DNA of 50,284 nt from the NCBI GenBank assembly GCA_037446355.1, contig JBBIIT010000024.1:1-50284 (forward strand), given 5' to 3'. Under the pieces are notes generated by a model. That model did not search any database, was not told where the DNA came from, and saw only the letters and a list, made by a program, of their open reading frames with translations. Position 1 is the stretch's first letter, and each line of letters begins with the position of its first letter. This DNA is from Roseiarcus sp037446355 (GTDB lineage: Bacteria > Pseudomonadota > Alphaproteobacteria > Rhizobiales > Beijerinckiaceae). A program made the translations under genes and the position numbers. Of the stretch, positions 1-9,500 are shown one piece after another.

Positions 1-37
1 GTCCTTCGGGCGGATATACCGTTGCGAACGAAACGAT

Positions 38-51
38 GTGATTTAGATCAA
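38..51. promoter_or_regulatory. Candidate FNR/FixK-type box
   Basis: The sequence GTGAT-TTAG-ATCAA differs at one base from the FNR/FixK consensus TTGAT-N4-ATCAA. No gene starts just to its right, since the cyclase at 195-1625 runs toward it and ends. The box would therefore most simply serve a leftward gene that begins beyond the window edge. It is a motif match only. Confidence 0.35.
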
Positions 52-194
52 GGCGCCGGCGAACGCCGATGCCGCGCGCGGTCCGCCCGCGTCGAAGTCC
101 CGTTGCCGCGCCTGCGGCGTGCGATTCATGTCGAGCCTTTTGTCGTCGGCGAAAGTCGATAACGAAATCCGTCTGCTTTCGCTCGGTCGCGCCT

Positions 195-1625
195 TCAGGC
201 CGCGGCTGCGGGCTCCCGCTCGCGCAGCTCATAAATCGTCAGCGACTCCGAAACCCCGCGCAGCGACATCTGCCGCGCGTCGGTCCGGTAACGGCGCTCA
301 GCCAGCAGTCGCGTCACTTCCGCGCCTTCGACGATCGGTCCTGTGGCGAGGATCGCTGAGGGATCGGCGAGTTGCTGGACCCGCGAAGCGATATTGACGG
401 TCTGGCCGAAGTAATCCTGCCGATCGTCGAGCACCACGGCGAGGCACGGGCCTTCGTGAAGACCGATGTTCAAGGCAAGCTCCTCCCTGCCGCGCTCGGC
501 GTTGATCCGGACCGTCGCAGCGCGCATGCCCATGGCGGCGCGCAGGGCGCGGTCGGGCGTCGGGAAGGTCGCCATAACGGCGTCGCCGATCGTCTTCACC
601 ACCGCCCCACCCTCGGCCGAAATTGCCGCGATCAGCGCGCCGAAGTGATCGCGCACGAGATCGAAGGCGGCAAGATCGCCGACGCGATCGTAAAGCGCGG
701 TCGAGCCGCGCAAGTCCGTGAACAGGATGGTCAGATTGGTGATCTTAAAACGCTGTTCCGAATCGAGAGTGCCGCTGCGGTAGAGGTCACGGAATGTCTG
801 GTTAGTGAACATCCGCGTCGCCGTCAGGAAGGGGCGGCGCTTCTTGAAAGCGCAATGCATCTCATCGTTTGGTAGCCAAACGCCAGGCAGAGCCCTTCGC
901 TTCGATCGGTTCTCGAAAGCGATCCGCAGCGGGCCCGGCCGCATCGGCGCCGCTTTGCTGTGCGCGTGATCGTCGGTAAATAGCACCGAAAGGTTGCGCC
1001 GCTCGTGGGTTTCCTCGCCCGAGACTTCGAGAAAGACCGTCGTGTGGGAAACGGGATCGAACACGACGACGAAACCTGAGGGCAGCGTCAGCGACATCGT
1101 CGCCTTCTCGCCGGATTCCAGTTCCATGAGATCGAGAGTGACCTTTTCGAACAGGGACTCGAAATCATCAGGCAGTTCGACGCCGGAGCCAAAAAAGATC
1201 TGCCGCGCATATTCTGCGGGCGGCAAGGAATCCGGGTCGTGGGCGGCGATCCGGCGCACGCGCGGGTTCACGGTGAAGGTGACCTCCACCAGTTCGTCGA
1301 GCGTCGGTTCGTATTCCCGAGCGCAAAGCGCGCACAGATATTCGGATCGGTTGATCGTCTTCAGAGCCGCCCCGGTCTCGAGCACGCCGCCACAACCAGG
1401 GCAGAGCGCGCTCCAGGACATGTCGAACAATCCGTTTTGCGCCGCGTGGATGAAGGTCCGGATCGTCGCATCTTCGCCGAGGCCTCGAGTCCTAGCGAAC
1501 GCGAGCGGGTTGATGCGGTTGAGGCGACGGTCCTCATCATGCGCAACCGCCGATTTGAGTGCGGTTGTCACCGCGGGATCGCCGACTTTTTCGAGGAGCG
1601 CCCACAGGGCTTCGACTTCGGCCAT
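195..1625 (-). CDS. Adenylate/guanylate cyclase (class III) with N-terminal zinc-ribbon region
   Basis: This 476-aa cytosolic protein should make cAMP or cGMP. The C-terminal third (about residues 298-470) is a class III cyclase domain. Metal-binding aspartates are in FTDLRGS (D304) and TIGDAVM (D348), a purine-selecting lysine is at K344, and the transition-state pair N411/R415 lies in QTVNIASRV, so it looks catalytically competent. The N-terminal part resembles the DUF5939 region often attached to such cyclases. It carries CxxC-x19-CxxC (C75/C78 and C98/C101), a probable zinc ribbon. No membrane segments are visible. The ATG is preceded by GGAGGG. The gene stands alone behind ilvD on the same strand. 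What signal it senses is unknown. Confidence 0.85.
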   Translation of the reverse strand: MAEVEALWALLEKVGDPAVTTALKSAVAHDEDRRLNRINPLAFARTRGLGEDATIRTFIHAAQNGLFDMSWSALCPGCGGVLETGAALKTINRSEYLCALCAREYEPTLDELVEVTFTVNPRVRRIAAHDPDSLPPAEYARQIFFGSGVELPDDFESLFEKVTLDLMELESGEKATMSLTLPSGFVVVFDPVSHTTVFLEVSGEETHERRNLSVLFTDDHAHSKAAPMRPGPLRIAFENRSKRRALPGVWLPNDEMHCAFKKRRPFLTATRMFTNQTFRDLYRSGTLDSEQRFKITNLTILFTDLRGSTALYDRVGDLAAFDLVRDHFGALIAAISAEGGAVVKTIGDAVMATFPTPDRALRAAMGMRAATVRINAERGREELALNIGLHEGPCLAVVLDDRQDYFGQTVNIASRVQQLADPSAILATGPIVEGAEVTRLLAERRYRTDARQMSLRGVSESLTIYELREREPAAAA

Positions 1626-1808
1626 TTGATCCCTCCAAGCTTCGCGAACGGCGCGCTTTCGACGACGCCGACAGAAAGGGAAAGAAAATTCATAGCACGA
1701 ATCTGCCTCGGGCGCTGCTCCCGATCTGACCGCCGCGAACTCGCGCCCATTAACGGAGGGCGTCAGCTAAATCTAGGCTTCGAGCCAACCACGCGAGCGG
1801 AAGCTTTT

Positions 1809-3650
1809 TTAAGGCACTTCGCGCACCGCGCCGCGCGCCGCGCTGGTGGCGAACGCGGCGTAGGCGCGCAAGGCTTGCGTGACCCGACGCTTGCGGGCCT
1901 TCATCGGCTTCCAGCCGTCCTTGCCCTTGGCCTCCATCGCCGCGCGGCGCTTCGCCAGTTCCTCGTCGGAGACGAGCAGCTTGATCGAGCGGGCGGGGAT
2001 GTCGATGGCGATGCTGTCGCCGACTTCAACCAAGCCGATGACGCCGCCCTCGGCGGCTTCAGGCGAGACATGGCCGATCGAGAGACCCGAAGTGCCGCCC
2101 GAAAAACGTCCGTCGGTGATGAGTGCGCACGCCTTTCCGAGGCCTTTCGATTTCAGATAGCTGGTCGGATACAGCATCTCCTGCATCCCCGGCCCGCCGC
2201 GCGGGCCCTCGTAGCGGATCACCACCACATCGCCGGCGACTACGACGCCGTTGAGAATACCGGACACCGCGTCGTCCTGGCTCTCGAATAGTTTCACCGG
2301 GCCTTCAAATTTCAGGTTGCTGTCGTCGACTCCCGCCGTCTTCACGATGCAGCCGTCGGATGCGATATTGCCGGAGAGCACGGCGAGCCCGCCGTCTTTG
2401 GAGAAGGCGTGCGCTTGATCGCGAATGACGCCCTTCTGGCGATCGTCGTCCAGGCTCTCGTAGCGCGAGGCCTGGCTGAAGGCGACCTGCGTCGGCACGC
2501 CGCCAGGCGCAGCGGCGAAGAATTCGCGCGTCGCGTTGCTGTTCGTCCGTTTGATGTCGTTGCGCGAAAGCGCCTGCTCCAGCGAATCGGCGTGGACCAT
2601 TTTCACGTCGCGGTTGAGCAACCCGGCGCGGTCGAGTTCGCCCAGAATGCTCGGAATGCCGCCGGCGCGGTGGACGTCTTCAATGTGAACGTTCGCGACC
2701 GAAGGCGCGACCTTGCACAGCACCGGCACGCGGCGCGAAAGCCGGTCGATGTCGGCCATCGTAAAGTCGATTTCGGCCTCGTGCGCGGCGGCCAGAAGAT
2801 GCAGCACGGTGTTGGTCGAGCCGCCCATCGCGATGTCGAGCGTCATCGCATTCTCGAAAGCTTTGAAACTGGCAACGTTGCGCGGCAGCACGCTGTCGTC
2901 GTTCTGTTCGTAATAACGGCGGGCGAGATCGACGATCAGGTGGCCCGCTTCGACGAACAGTCGCTTGCGGTCGGCGTGGGTGGCGACCACGGTGCCGTTG
3001 CCCGGCAGCGACAGCCCGAGCGCCTCGGTCAGGCAGTTCATCGAATTGGCCGTGAACATGCCCGAGCACGAGCCGCAGGTTGGACAAGCCGAACGCTCGA
3101 TCGCGTTCACGTCCTCGTCTGAAACCGAGCTATCGGCGGCGGCGACCATCGCGTCGATCAAATCGACCTTCTTAATCTTGCCGCTGACGCTGACCTTGCC
3201 CGCCTCCATCGGCCCGCCGGAAACAAACACGGCGGGGATATTGAGGCGCAGGGCCGCCATCAACATGCCCGGCGTGATCTTGTCGCAATTGGAGATGCAC
3301 ACGAGCGCGTCGGCGCAATGGGCGTTGGCCATGTATTCGACGCTGTCGGCGATGATCTCGCGCGAGGGCAACGAATAGAGCATGCCGTCGTGACCCATCG
3401 CGATGCCGTCGTCGACCGCGATCGTGTTGAATTCCTTGGCGATGCCGCCGGCCGCCTCGACCTCGCGCGCGACCAATTGCCCGAGATCTTTCAGATGAAC
3501 GTGTCCGGGCACGAATTGGGTGAAGGAATTCACGACAGCGATGATCGGTTTGCCGAAATCGCCGTCCTTTACGCCGGTCGCCCGCCAAAGTCCGCGCGCG
3601 CCCGCCATATTGCGGCCGTGGGTGGTGGTGCGGGAACGATAGGCGGGCAT
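1809..3650 (-). CDS. ilvD: Dihydroxy-acid dehydratase
   Basis: IlvD dehydrates 2,3-dihydroxy-isovalerate and 2,3-dihydroxy-3-methylvalerate to the 2-keto acids in valine, isoleucine and pantothenate synthesis. The 613-aa length is normal for the long IlvD form. Family hallmarks are present: VNSFTQFVPGHVHLKDLG near residue 40, the cluster-ligand cysteine in CISNCDKITPGM, the ACPTCGSCSGMFTANSMN block, and the C-terminal DGRFSGGTSGLSIGHVSPEAA. The enzyme carries an Fe-S cluster, so it depends on machinery such as the Suf system encoded at 15-20 kb. It is monocistronic here, with 96 bp to the upstream epimerase gene. The last codons run into a T-rich stretch near 1804-1810, but I cannot assign a clear terminator hairpin. 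Confidence 0.97.
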   Translation of the reverse strand: MPAYRSRTTTHGRNMAGARGLWRATGVKDGDFGKPIIAVVNSFTQFVPGHVHLKDLGQLVAREVEAAGGIAKEFNTIAVDDGIAMGHDGMLYSLPSREIIADSVEYMANAHCADALVCISNCDKITPGMLMAALRLNIPAVFVSGGPMEAGKVSVSGKIKKVDLIDAMVAAADSSVSDEDVNAIERSACPTCGSCSGMFTANSMNCLTEALGLSLPGNGTVVATHADRKRLFVEAGHLIVDLARRYYEQNDDSVLPRNVASFKAFENAMTLDIAMGGSTNTVLHLLAAAHEAEIDFTMADIDRLSRRVPVLCKVAPSVANVHIEDVHRAGGIPSILGELDRAGLLNRDVKMVHADSLEQALSRNDIKRTNSNATREFFAAAPGGVPTQVAFSQASRYESLDDDRQKGVIRDQAHAFSKDGGLAVLSGNIASDGCIVKTAGVDDSNLKFEGPVKLFESQDDAVSGILNGVVVAGDVVVIRYEGPRGGPGMQEMLYPTSYLKSKGLGKACALITDGRFSGGTSGLSIGHVSPEAAEGGVIGLVEVGDSIAIDIPARSIKLLVSDEELAKRRAAMEAKGKDGWKPMKARKRRVTQALRAYAAFATSAARGAVREVP

Positions 3651-3746
3651 GGGTTTGGCTTTCCAAAGGCGACGCTAAGGGCCGACTGTGTCGCAAATTG
3701 GGGCCGCCGGGGCAAGGGAGTCGCGCGCGGCGCTTGACAGCCTCGC

Positions 3747-4694
3747 TTAGCCCATAAGTCCGTCCGCGAACGGATCGTCGGCGTCTCGGACGAGCGTCGC
3801 CTCGGCCGTCACATAAGCGCGGCCTGAGATCGTCGGAATGACCCGACCTTGCGCGTCGAGACGATAGCACGCGGAGAACAGGCTGCCGATAACGCTCTCC
3901 TGTCGCCATGAGGCCCCAGGGGCGAGCTCCCCTTCCACTGCGAGGCAGGCGAGCTTGGCGCTTGTGCCGGTGCCACAGGGAGAGCGGTCGTAGGCGCCGC
4001 CTGGGCAGAGCACGAAGTTGCGACTGTCGGCGTCGCGACGAGACGGTCGCCCGAAAAATTCGACGTGATCGATAGGCGCGCCGTCGTCGCCGGTCACTTG
4101 CGCCGCGGCGAGCGCGCGCTTGATCGCTTCGGCGCGGCGCGTCAACGCATCTATATTGTCGAACGCAATTTCGCCGCCGGCGTCCTCGGTCAGAAAGAAC
4201 CAATTGCCGCCCCAGGCGACGTCGCCGCGAACGCGCCCGACGTCTTCAACTTCGATCTCGACATTCGCCAGATGCCGCCGGCTTGGCACATTGTCGACGC
4301 ACGCGAGATTGCGATCGACCAGTTCGACGCCGACGACGCCGACTGGCGTTTCGATCCTGTGCGACCCCGGCGCAATGCGGCCGAGATGGGCGAGCGTCAC
4401 CGCCGCGCCGATGCTCGCATGGCCGCACATGCCGAGATATCCTTCGTTGTTGAAGAAGATCAGCCCGGCGACGCAATCGGGATCGACGGGCTCGCACAGC
4501 AGCGCGCCGACCACGGCGGAATGCCCGCGCGGCTCAAGAATCGCGAAGCGGCGAAAATCGTCGAATTCGCGCTGGAAGCGCGCGCGGCGCTCGGCAAGCG
4601 GCCCGGAGCCCAGCGACGGCCCGCCTTCGATCACCAGCCGCGTCGGCTCGCCCTCCGTGTGCGAATCGACGACGCGGACGCGACGATCAACCAT
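3747..4694 (-). CDS. 4-hydroxyproline 2-epimerase / proline racemase family protein
   Basis: This 315-aa member of the proline racemase superfamily keeps both catalytic cysteines: C90 in the MCGHASIG motif and C240 in SPCGTGTSAK. That points to a two-base racemase or epimerase and away from trans-3-hydroxyproline dehydratase, in which the first cysteine is replaced by threonine. The most likely reaction is epimerisation of trans-4-hydroxy-L-proline to cis-4-hydroxy-D-proline, because the next gene is a DapA-family lyase and the next a PAS-AraC regulator. The start at 4694 gives MVDRRVRVVDSHTEGEP, the family N-terminus, and overlaps the end of the upstream lyase gene by 8 bp. Proline racemase itself is the alternative. 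Confidence 0.85.
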   Translation of the reverse strand: MVDRRVRVVDSHTEGEPTRLVIEGGPSLGSGPLAERRARFQREFDDFRRFAILEPRGHSAVVGALLCEPVDPDCVAGLIFFNNEGYLGMCGHASIGAAVTLAHLGRIAPGSHRIETPVGVVGVELVDRNLACVDNVPSRRHLANVEIEVEDVGRVRGDVAWGGNWFFLTEDAGGEIAFDNIDALTRRAEAIKRALAAAQVTGDDGAPIDHVEFFGRPSRRDADSRNFVLCPGGAYDRSPCGTGTSAKLACLAVEGELAPGASWRQESVIGSLFSACYRLDAQGRVIPTISGRAYVTAEATLVRDADDPFADGLMG

Positions 4695-5628
4695 GCGCGT
4701 CGCTCCAGCTCGCGTACCAGGATTTGAACAGTCGCAGTTGCGTCGCGGCGTAATGCTTCTGGCTCGCCGACAATTCATCGGTCGCATTGAAGTGCAACGC
4801 ATATTCCGCGCCGCCCTCCAGCTCCATCAGATATTTGTAGTAAAGCACGAGGTCCGCGCCCTCATCGAACGAGGACAGAGCGCCAAGCGCCTGCTCCAGT
4901 TCCAGCGCGCGCCGCCGCGCCGCGACGTCGCCACGCACCGCGCGTTCGCACAAGGCGACAAGTTCCAGAACCTCTTTCGGCAGGACGTTGCCGATGCCGG
5001 TGATCGCCCCCGCCGCGCCGCAATTGACGAAGCCGTGGAACACTTGCGTGTCGACGCCGACCATCAGCGTCAATTCGCGATCGCGCCCGGTGATGTGCTC
5101 GGCGGCGTAACGCAACGCCGCGGCGCCGCCGAATTCCTTGAAGCCCACGAGATGCGCGTGGCGCGCCCGCAGTTCGAAAAAGAGATCGGCCTTGGTCTCA
5201 TAACCGTAATAGGGGCTGTTGTAGATCACCGAGGGCAGATCGATCGCTGCCTCCAGAACTCCGTCGAAATGTGCACGCTGGGCCGCGACCGACGAGCCGC
5301 GCGAGAGCACGCGCGGAATGATCATCAAGCCCCTCGCCCCGACCCGCTTGGCGTGCGCGGAGAGCGCGGCGGCGCGCCGCGAATTCTGCGCGCCCGTGCC
5401 GACGATCACGGGAACGCCGGCGCCGATCAGACGCTCGACGCCCTCCATGCGCTGCTCGTCGGTGAGCAGCGGCCAGTCGCCCATCGAACCGCAATAGACG
5501 ACCGCCGACATGCCGACATCGATCAACTCCCGGCCCTTGCGCGCGAGCGCGCCGAAATCGGGTTGACGATCCCGGTCGCACGGCGTCATTAAAGCCGGGA
5601 TCGTCCCGGTGAAGACATTGGCGGACAT
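4687..5628 (-). CDS. DapA/N-acetylneuraminate lyase family protein, probable 1-pyrroline-4-hydroxy-2-carboxylate deaminase
   Basis: This 313-aa class I aldolase-fold enzyme has the Schiff-base lysine K164 in VGFKEFGG and the catalytic tyrosine Y136 in IYNSPYYG. In hydroxyproline catabolism a DapA homologue deaminates and dehydrates pyrroline-4-hydroxy-2-carboxylate to 2-oxoglutarate semialdehyde. The 8-bp overlap with a hydroxyproline epimerase gene makes this more likely than lysine biosynthesis. The active-site entrance lacks the GTTGE-type loop of true DapA and has YCGSMGDW at the corresponding place. AGGGAG lies just upstream of the ATG at 5628. The D-hydroxyproline oxidase and semialdehyde dehydrogenase that complete the pathway are not in the window. 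Confidence 0.8.
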   Translation of the reverse strand: MSANVFTGTIPALMTPCDRDRQPDFGALARKGRELIDVGMSAVVYCGSMGDWPLLTDEQRMEGVERLIGAGVPVIVGTGAQNSRRAAALSAHAKRVGARGLMIIPRVLSRGSSVAAQRAHFDGVLEAAIDLPSVIYNSPYYGYETKADLFFELRARHAHLVGFKEFGGAAALRYAAEHITGRDRELTLMVGVDTQVFHGFVNCGAAGAITGIGNVLPKEVLELVALCERAVRGDVAARRRALELEQALGALSSFDEGADLVLYYKYLMELEGGAEYALHFNATDELSASQKHYAATQLRLFKSWYASWSDAHG

Positions 5629-5769
5629 AAACAACTCCCTGACCTTCGCGGGCGTTCGCGGCCCTCGCCTCGGCGCCCATTGTTGCGCTTCGCGCGCCCG
5701 CGATCTTGTCGGATTCCGGCCTGTCAGGTCGCCTTTCGGCACAAAGGCGTGGTGATCCTGGGTGACGAC

Positions 5770-6498
5770 ATGCGCGGCGCATTCCTGGAGGCGCTGGGGC
5801 GCCCCTTCCTCGGCGACGAATTGTTCGACGCGGTGCCAGACACCGTGTTCTTCATCAAGGACGCCAAGGGGCGTTACGTCGCGGTCAACGAAACATTGGT
5901 CGCGCGCGCCGGACGCGGCCACAAGCGCGAACTCATCGGCCTCACCGCCGCCGAGGCGTTTCCGGGGCCGCTGGGTCAGAACATGGGCGCGCAGGATATC
6001 GCGGTCGTCGCGGACGGCGCGCCGATTCACGGCCGGCTGGAATTGCATCTCTACGCCAACGGCGGCGAAGGCTGGTGCCTGACCTGGAAGGAACCTCTGC
6101 GTGGACGCGGCGGTCGCATCGTCGGGCTCTCAGGCATATCGCGCGATCTACAACCGCAGTCGGCGCCGAGGGGCGACCTCGCCGGCGTCGCGCGCATTCT
6201 GGACTACATGCATGCGAATTTGCAGGCGCCGCTGCGCCTCGCGGCGCTGGCCAATCGCGCGGACCTCACCGAGTTTCAGTTTGATCAGCGCATTCGCGTA
6301 TTGTTCGGTCTCTCCGCCGGCCAGTATCTGACGCGTGCTCGCATCAACCTGGCTTGCAGCTTGCTGCGTCAACCCAATTTGCCGATCAGCCGCGTTGCTC
6401 TCGACAGCGGTTACGGCGATCAGGCGGCGTTCACGCGCCAGTTTCGCAAGTCGGTGGGCCTGACGCCGTCGCAATATCGCAAACGCCTGTGGGCATAG
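5770..6498 (+). CDS. PAS-domain AraC-family transcriptional regulator
   Basis: This regulator of about 242 aa is divergent from the lyase/epimerase pair and is the probable local activator. Its N-terminal PAS-like domain begins LFDAVPDTVFFIKDAKG. A C-terminal AraC DNA-binding domain has two helix-turn-helix units, including the signature from LDSGYGDQAAFTRQFRK to LTPSQYRK. The PAS domain may bind the pathway substrate or an intermediate, which is inference. ATG 5770 is preferred, with GGGTGA six bases upstream. GTG codons at 5749 and 5752, in frame with weaker AAAGG spacing, are alternatives. The 141-bp divergent region to 5628 should hold the control sites, but I see no clear operator. Confidence 0.85.
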   Translation: MRGAFLEALGRPFLGDELFDAVPDTVFFIKDAKGRYVAVNETLVARAGRGHKRELIGLTAAEAFPGPLGQNMGAQDIAVVADGAPIHGRLELHLYANGGEGWCLTWKEPLRGRGGRIVGLSGISRDLQPQSAPRGDLAGVARILDYMHANLQAPLRLAALANRADLTEFQFDQRIRVLFGLSAGQYLTRARINLACSLLRQPNLPISRVALDSGYGDQAAFTRQFRKSVGLTPSQYRKRLWA

Positions 6499-6541
6499 TT
6501 GCGACGGCCCGTGACAGCGCGCGAATCATGTTAGGCTCGCA

Positions 6542-9500
6542 TTGCGCGGACCCGATGCCCCGACCCCTCTTCCGCTCGACCGGCTTCGACGCCGCAACGG
6601 GTGGAAGAGGGGCGTTTCGCGCTGCGAAGGCCTGATCCAAGTCCGCGACGGGAGCCTCGCCCTGCCCCGCATCTTCACGCTTCCCGCCGGCGCGCCGTTC
6701 CTGCCCAGCCTCGCGCGCGCGCTGCTCGCGGGCGAACTGATCCCCGGCTTTCCTCAGGGCGGGCCGCTCGATCTGGCGCGCGCGACGATCTACCTGCCGA
6801 CGCAGCGCGCGGCCGCGGTCTTCGCGCGCGAACTCGTGAAGGCGAGCGGCCACCCTAGTCTGGTGCTGCCGCGCATCGCCCCGCTCGGCGCGTTCGAGCC
6901 GACGAATGAACCGGACGCGTTAGCGGACGAGAGGGCGCGCGCGACACGGCCGGCCGTCCCCGACCTCACGCGCCGAATGGCCCTGGCGCGATTGACGCGC
7001 GCCTGGGGCGCGGCGTTGCGCGGCGCGATCCGGAGCGCCGGTTCCGATGGACGCCTGAACTTCGACGAAGACGAAGCGCCGCTGGTCGCCAACAGTCCCG
7101 CGCAGGCCTTCGCCCTCGCGGGCGATCTCGCCGCGCTGATCGACGAGATGATCATCGAAGGCGTCGCCTGGGAAAAGCTTGACGCGCTCGTCCCCGACGC
7201 CTTCGACCCCTATTGGCGCATCACGCTCGACTTTCTCAGGATCGCGGTCTCCGCCTGGCCGAAATGGCTCGACGAACACAGGCTCGTCGATGGCGCGACG
7301 CGCACTGCCGAAGCCGTGGAGAGCGAAGTCGCGGCCCTGCGAGCCGGCGCCGCGCGCGGACCAACGATCATCGCCGGTTCGACCGGCACCAACAGCGCGA
7401 CCGCGCGCCTGATCGGCGCCATCGCGCGCGCGCCCGAAGGCGCGGTCGTGTTGCCCGATCTCGACCTCGCCCTCGACGACGAGGCCTGGGAGATGATCGG
7501 CGCCGACGACGAAACAGGCGGATCGGCCGCCGGACATCCGCAAGCCGCCCTGCGTCGCCTGCTGAATCGCATCGGCGTCGCGCGCGACGAAGTGCGAACG
7601 CTCGCCCCCGCCCCCGCGCCGCTGGAGCAGCGCGCGCGTTTCCTCAGCGAAGTGCTGCGCCCGGCGGAGTCCACACATTTCTGGCGCCGCAAGCGCGACG
7701 CGCTTAGCGAAACGGCGATCGCGGAAGGCCTCGCCCAAGTTGCGCTCATCGTCGCCGAGAACGAAGCTGAGGAGGCGCTCGCGCTCGCCATCGCGATGCG
7801 CGAGGCATTGGAGACGCCGGGCAGGACCGTCGCGCTCGTCACGCCCGATCCGGCCATCGCGCGCCGCGTCGTCGCCGATCTCGCGCGCTGGGATGTCGCG
7901 GTCGAGAATTCCGCCGGTCGTGCGCTCGGCGACGTCTCCGCCGGCGCCTTCGCGCGCCTCGTCCTGGCGGCGGCGCGCGATTTCTCGCCCCTGCCCGTTG
8001 CTGCGCTCATTGCGCATCCGCTCGCGCGTCTTGGCCGCGAGGACGCCGCGTTCGCGCGCGAGGCGCGTTCGCTCGATCTCACCGCGCTGCGCGCGATATT
8101 GCCGACGACGGGCTTGGAGGACATCGACGCCGTCTTCGCGATGGCGCGCGCCGCCGTCGGCGATCGTCACGCGCATCGGGCGTTGAAATCGCTCGGCGCC
8201 GAGGATTTGCAAGGCGCCGAAAATCTCCTGCGCTCTCTCGCGCTTGCATTGGCGCCGCTGCGCACCCTTGATTCAGACGCGCCGATCCGCGCCTATATCG
8301 CCGCGCATCGTTCGGCGATGGAGGCAATGCTGGCCCCCGCGCGCCTCGATCAGGCCGCGGGCGGCGAAGCGCTGCTGGCGCTGATCGAGGAATGGGAACT
8401 CGCGGGCGAGGACGGCTTCTCGCTCGGCCTGAGCGATTACGTCAGCCTGTTCGAGACGTTGCTCGCCGCCAAACGCGCGCCGCCCGAGCCGCGCGGCCAC
8501 CCGCGCCTGGCGATCCTGGGACTTCTCGAAGCGCGCCTGCTGAATTTCGACCTCACGCTTGTCGCGGGCCTCGATGAGACTGTGTGGCCGCCGGCCGCGC
8601 AGACAGACGCCTTCCTCAATCGGCCGATGCGCCTGCAACTCGGGCTCTCCGCGCCGGAGCGCCGCATCGGCCAGACCGCGCACGACTTCACCGCCGCGCT
8701 CGGCGCGCGCGACGTCGTCATTTCGCGCGCGAAAAAACGCGGCGGCTCGCCGACCGTCGCCTCGCGATTGTTGCAACGCATGGGCGCCGTCGCGGGCGAA
8801 GCGGCGATCGCGTGCGCCGAAGCGCGCGGCGCCAAGTACCTCCAACTCGCCCGCGAGTTCGACCGCGCGGATGCGCCCAAGCCCTGCGCACGCCCCGAAC
8901 CGCGCCCGCCGCGCGACTTGCGTCCGACCCAGCTCAGCGTGACCCGCGTCGAGACGCTGCGGCGCGACCCCTACGCGATTTACGCCGAGCGCGTGCTCGG
9001 CCTCGCGCCGCTGACGCCGATCGGCCCTACGCCCGGACCGCGCGAGTTCGGCGATCTCTGGCACGCGGCGCTGCAATCTTTCGGCGAAGGCGCGCCGCGC
9101 GACGAAACGCGCGAAGCCGCGCGCCAACGCCTCGTCGCCGCCGCCGAGCGGGCCTTCGCGCTTCTTTCCGCCGATCCCGCGTTTCGCGCGCTGCGCTGGC
9201 CGCGCATTATCAAGGGGCTCGAAAAATTCCTGGAGTTCGACGCGAATCAGCGCAGCGGCGCGAGCGAAATCTGGTTCGAGCTCGCCGGTCGGCTCGAAAT
9301 CCCGCTCGCCGACGGTTCGCGCTTCACGCTGACCGCCCGCGCCGATCGCATTGAACGCCTACGCGAGGGCGGCGCGGCGCTGATCGACTACAAGACCGGC
9401 GCGCCCCCCGGCGTCGCCGAAGTTCAAGTCGGCTTCGCGCCACAGCTTACGCTCGAAGCGGCGATGCTGGCGCGCGGCGCCTTCGCTGCCATCGGCCCGC

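Noticed and set aside
1239..2291. A 350-codon plus-strand frame across the cyclase/ilvD junction
   Set aside because: It is antisense to two well-identified genes and shows no motif of its own.
4120..5592. A 490-codon open frame on the plus strand opposite the epimerase and lyase genes
   Set aside because: The composition is Arg/Ala-rich with no domain. It is the antisense of two clearly recognised enzymes.
6920..8212. A 430-codon minus-strand frame inside addB
   Set aside because: Long antisense frames are expected in GC-rich coding DNA, and this one is an Arg/Gly-rich sequence with no family.
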